From JBKHJZ01 sp046537875 (GTDB lineage Bacteria > Actinomycetota > Acidimicrobiia > Acidimicrobiales > VFJN01), in the NCBI GenBank assembly GCA_046537875.1, contig JBKHJZ010000172.1, forward strand, positions 1-6,812: a DNA stretch of 6,812 bases, in the 5' to 3' direction. The notes below the pieces were generated by a model. It ran no database searches and was not told where the DNA came from. It worked only from the letters and a program-made list of their open reading frames with translations. Position 1 is the first letter of the stretch; the number at the start of each line of letters is the position of its first letter. Position numbers and translations under genes: made by a program. This document shows positions 5,161 to 6,812 of this stretch, piece by piece.

Positions 5161-6812
5161 GACCCCGGCGGCTGGAGATCGAGGGGTTCTCGGCGTTCCG
5201 CGCCCCGGCGGTGGTCGACTTCGAGGGCGCCGACCTGTTCGCCCTGGTCGGGCCCACCGGCGCCGGCAAGACCAGCGTGATCGACGCGATGACCTTCGCG
5301 CTCTACGGCAGCGTGCCCCGCCTCGACGACCGCCGGGCGGTCGCCCCGGTGATCAGCCAGAACCTCAACGAGGCCCGCGTCCGCCTCGACTTCACCGTCG
5401 ACGGCGAGGGCTACACGGCCGTCCGGGTGGTCCGGGCCACCAGGGGGGGTGCCACCACCAAGGAGGCCCGGCTCGAGCGGGGCGGTGAGGTCCTCGCCGG
5501 CACGGCCGACGAGGTCACCGCCGCGGTCAGCCGCGTGCTGGGCCTGACCTTCGAGCACTTCACCACGTGCGTCTCCCTGCCGCAGGGCCAGTTCGCCCGG
5601 TTCCTGCACGACAAGCCCCGGACGCGCCAGGACCTGCTCGTCCGGCTCCTCGACCTCGGCCTCTACGACCGGGTGGCGTCGGCCGCTCGCCAGCATGGCG
5701 CCGAGGCCCGCTCGCGGGCCGATCACCTGGCGGGCCAGGTCGAGCAGCTGGCGGGTGCGACGCCGGAGGCGCGCGACGGCGCGGTCGCCCGGGTCCGCGA
5801 CCTCACCCGGCTGAGCGACCATCTCGCCGCCGAGCGCCCGGCCATCGAGCGGGCGGAGGCCGCAGCCGAAGAGGCGGGCGACGCCGCCGACGCCGCCGCC
5901 CGGCAGGTGGCGCTGCTGGACGGTCTCACCGCTCCGGACGGCGTGGAGGCGCTGGCCGGCGAGGTCCACGAGGTCGCCACCACGCTCGAGCGCCGCACCC
6001 GGGCCGAGGAGGAGGCCGGCGACGCGGTCGCCCGGGCCGAGAAGAGCCTCGCGGCATTCCCGCAGCGGGCCGAGCTCGAAGCCTGGCGTGCCGATCACCA
6101 GCACGCCGCGGAGCTCGCCGCGAAGGTGGAACGTGCGGAGGGAGCCGAGGCCGAGGCGTCGGCGGCGCTGGCGGAGGTCGGGCGGCGTTGCGACGCCGCG
6201 GAGTCGGTCCGCACCGAGCGGGCGGGCGCGCTCGAGCGTCGCCGGGCCGAGCTTCGGGCGCACGCGCTGGTGCCCGAGCTCGCCGTCGGCGCCCCGTGCC
6301 CGGTGTGCGAGCAGGTCGTGCACGAGCTGCCGTCCGCCCGGCAGCCACCCGACCTGGCGCAGGCCGAGCGCGACCTGGCCGAGGCCGAGGCGGCGCTCGA
6401 CACGGCGCGACGTGCGGTGACCGAGGCCGAGCGCCGCTGCGCCCGTGCCGACCAGGAGCTGCGCGGCCTGCGCGGAGAGGCCGAGCGGCTGCGGGAGCGT
6501 CTCGCCACCGCACCGCCGCCACCCCAGGTCGACGAGCAGCTCCACCTGGTGGCCGAGGCCGAGGGGGCGCTGGCCGACGCCCGCCGGGCCTGGCAGGAGG
6601 CCCGCACAGCCCGCCGCGAGGTCGACCGCCGCCACCGCGAGCTGATCGAGGCCGAGCGCGACGCGCGCCGCCACTTCGACGCCGTCCGCGACACGGTCGC
6701 CGCGCTCGGGCCGCCGCCCGCGGGTCGCGACGATCTCGCCACCGACTGGCGCGACCTGCTGGCCTGGGCGGCCGACCTGCGGCCCGGCCTCGCCGAGGCG
6801 TCGGCCGAGCAC
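5157..6812 (+). CDS. sbcC: Exonuclease SbcCD subunit C (Rad50-type SMC ATPase), N-terminal part
   Basis: Partial gene: 552 residues are visible and the frame is open to the right edge. SbcC is the ATPase and tether of the SbcCD complex; ATP binding dimerises its heads and controls access of DNA to SbcD. The Walker A is GPTGAGKTS (32-40), followed by the typical helix VIDAMTFALYG. The Q-loop lies in SLPQGQF (140-146, Gln143), as in other SbcC/Rad50 proteins. From about residue 165 the protein is an Ala/Glu/Arg-rich coiled coil. The zinc hook is CPVC (Cys381 and Cys384, bases 6297-6308), after which the descending coil begins. The signature motif, Walker B and C-terminal head must lie beyond the window. 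The outward arm, about 200 residues, is shorter than I expect for well-studied SbcC proteins, whose hook sits near the middle of about 1000 residues. The start is fixed by the overlap with sbcD, a good ribosome site and the family-typical N-terminus. Confidence 0.93.
   Translation, partial: MRPRRLEIEGFSAFRAPAVVDFEGADLFALVGPTGAGKTSVIDAMTFALYGSVPRLDDRRAVAPVISQNLNEARVRLDFTVDGEGYTAVRVVRATRGGATTKEARLERGGEVLAGTADEVTAAVSRVLGLTFEHFTTCVSLPQGQFARFLHDKPRTRQDLLVRLLDLGLYDRVASAARQHGAEARSRADHLAGQVEQLAGATPEARDGAVARVRDLTRLSDHLAAERPAIERAEAAAEEAGDAADAAARQVALLDGLTAPDGVEALAGEVHEVATTLERRTRAEEEAGDAVARAEKSLAAFPQRAELEAWRADHQHAAELAAKVERAEGAEAEASAALAEVGRRCDAAESVRTERAGALERRRAELRAHALVPELAVGAPCPVCEQVVHELPSARQPPDLAQAERDLAEAEAALDTARRAVTEAERRCARADQELRGLRGEAERLRERLATAPPPPQVDEQLHLVAEAEGALADARRAWQEARTARREVDRRHRELIEAERDARRHFDAVRDTVAALGPPPAGRDDLATDWRDLLAWAADLRPGLAEASAEH
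6297..6308 (+). other. Zinc-hook motif (CPVC) in sbcC
   Basis: In the sbcC frame the codons TGC CCG GTG TGC encode Cys-Pro-Val-Cys at residues 381-384, preceded by Gly-Ala-Pro and followed by Glu-Gln. This is the CxxC apex of Rad50/SbcC coiled coils, where two molecules share one Zn2+ and so bridge DNA ends. Its presence confirms the frame and the family. Confidence 0.9.

Noticed and set aside
5880..6660. Repeated GAGGCCGAG-like words in sbcC, considered as a DNA repeat
   Set aside because: They are in-frame codons for Glu-Ala-Glu of the coiled-coil arms, irregularly spaced, and explained by protein sequence and codon bias.
4689..6812. Very long open frame on the minus strand opposite sbcD/sbcC (over 700 codons)
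   Set aside because: The plus strand carries clear SbcD and SbcC motifs (GHLH, Walker A, Q-loop, CxxC). Long antisense frames are expected in very GC-rich genes because stop codons are rare, and the antisense translation shows no recognisable domain.
1..6812. CRISPR array, insertion sequence, tRNA/rRNA or prophage element
   Set aside because: No regularly spaced direct repeats, terminal inverted repeats, transposase or integrase motifs, or tRNA-like cloverleaf were seen. Nearly all bases are taken up by four coherent genes of uniform composition.

Overview
The window is very GC-rich DNA (by eye well above 70 % G+C), densely coded on the + strand, with G/C-ending codons throughout. The protein styles (Ala/Gly/Arg/Asp-rich, GTG start use, possible TANNNT boxes close to start codons) suggest a high-GC actinobacterium. 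An Acidimicrobiia-type lineage is my best guess, but the window holds no marker gene that could prove it.

Layout: bases 1-114 are upstream non-coding sequence. Bases 115-2073 encode a 652-residue CPA1/NhaP-type cation:proton antiporter with a cytoplasmic Rossmann/TrkA-N-like domain and a His/Asp-rich tail. A 68-base intergenic gap (2074-2141) carries a strong GC hairpin without a U-tract and a possible promoter box. Three tightly packed genes follow. A HerA/FtsK-superfamily ATPase (DUF87-like) lies at 2142-3977. The Mre11-type nuclease SbcD lies at 3982-5160, 4 bases after the HerA stop. The Rad50-type SMC ATPase SbcC starts at 5157, overlaps sbcD as ATGA, and runs off the right edge with 552 residues visible. 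No RNA gene, insertion sequence, CRISPR array or clear foreign-DNA signature is seen, and no non-coding stretch exceeds 300 bases.

How they work together: SbcD and SbcC form the bacterial Mre11-Rad50 complex, which processes DNA ends, hairpins and protein-blocked ends. A HerA-like motor translationally linked in front of them resembles the archaeal herA-mre11-rad50-nurA end-resection cluster, but no NurA is seen here. The arrangement suggests that the HerA-like protein acts with SbcCD as a translocase or loading partner. The antiporter looks like a separate transcription unit concerned with ion and pH homeostasis.

The most notable points are the HerA-SbcD-SbcC linkage, the non-canonical P-loop of the HerA-like ATPase (Thr where the Gly before the catalytic Lys is expected), the early zinc hook in SbcC, and the His/Asp-rich cytoplasmic tail of the antiporter. 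Nothing demands a wholly new system, but the HerA-like/SbcCD module in a bacterium deserves a closer look.
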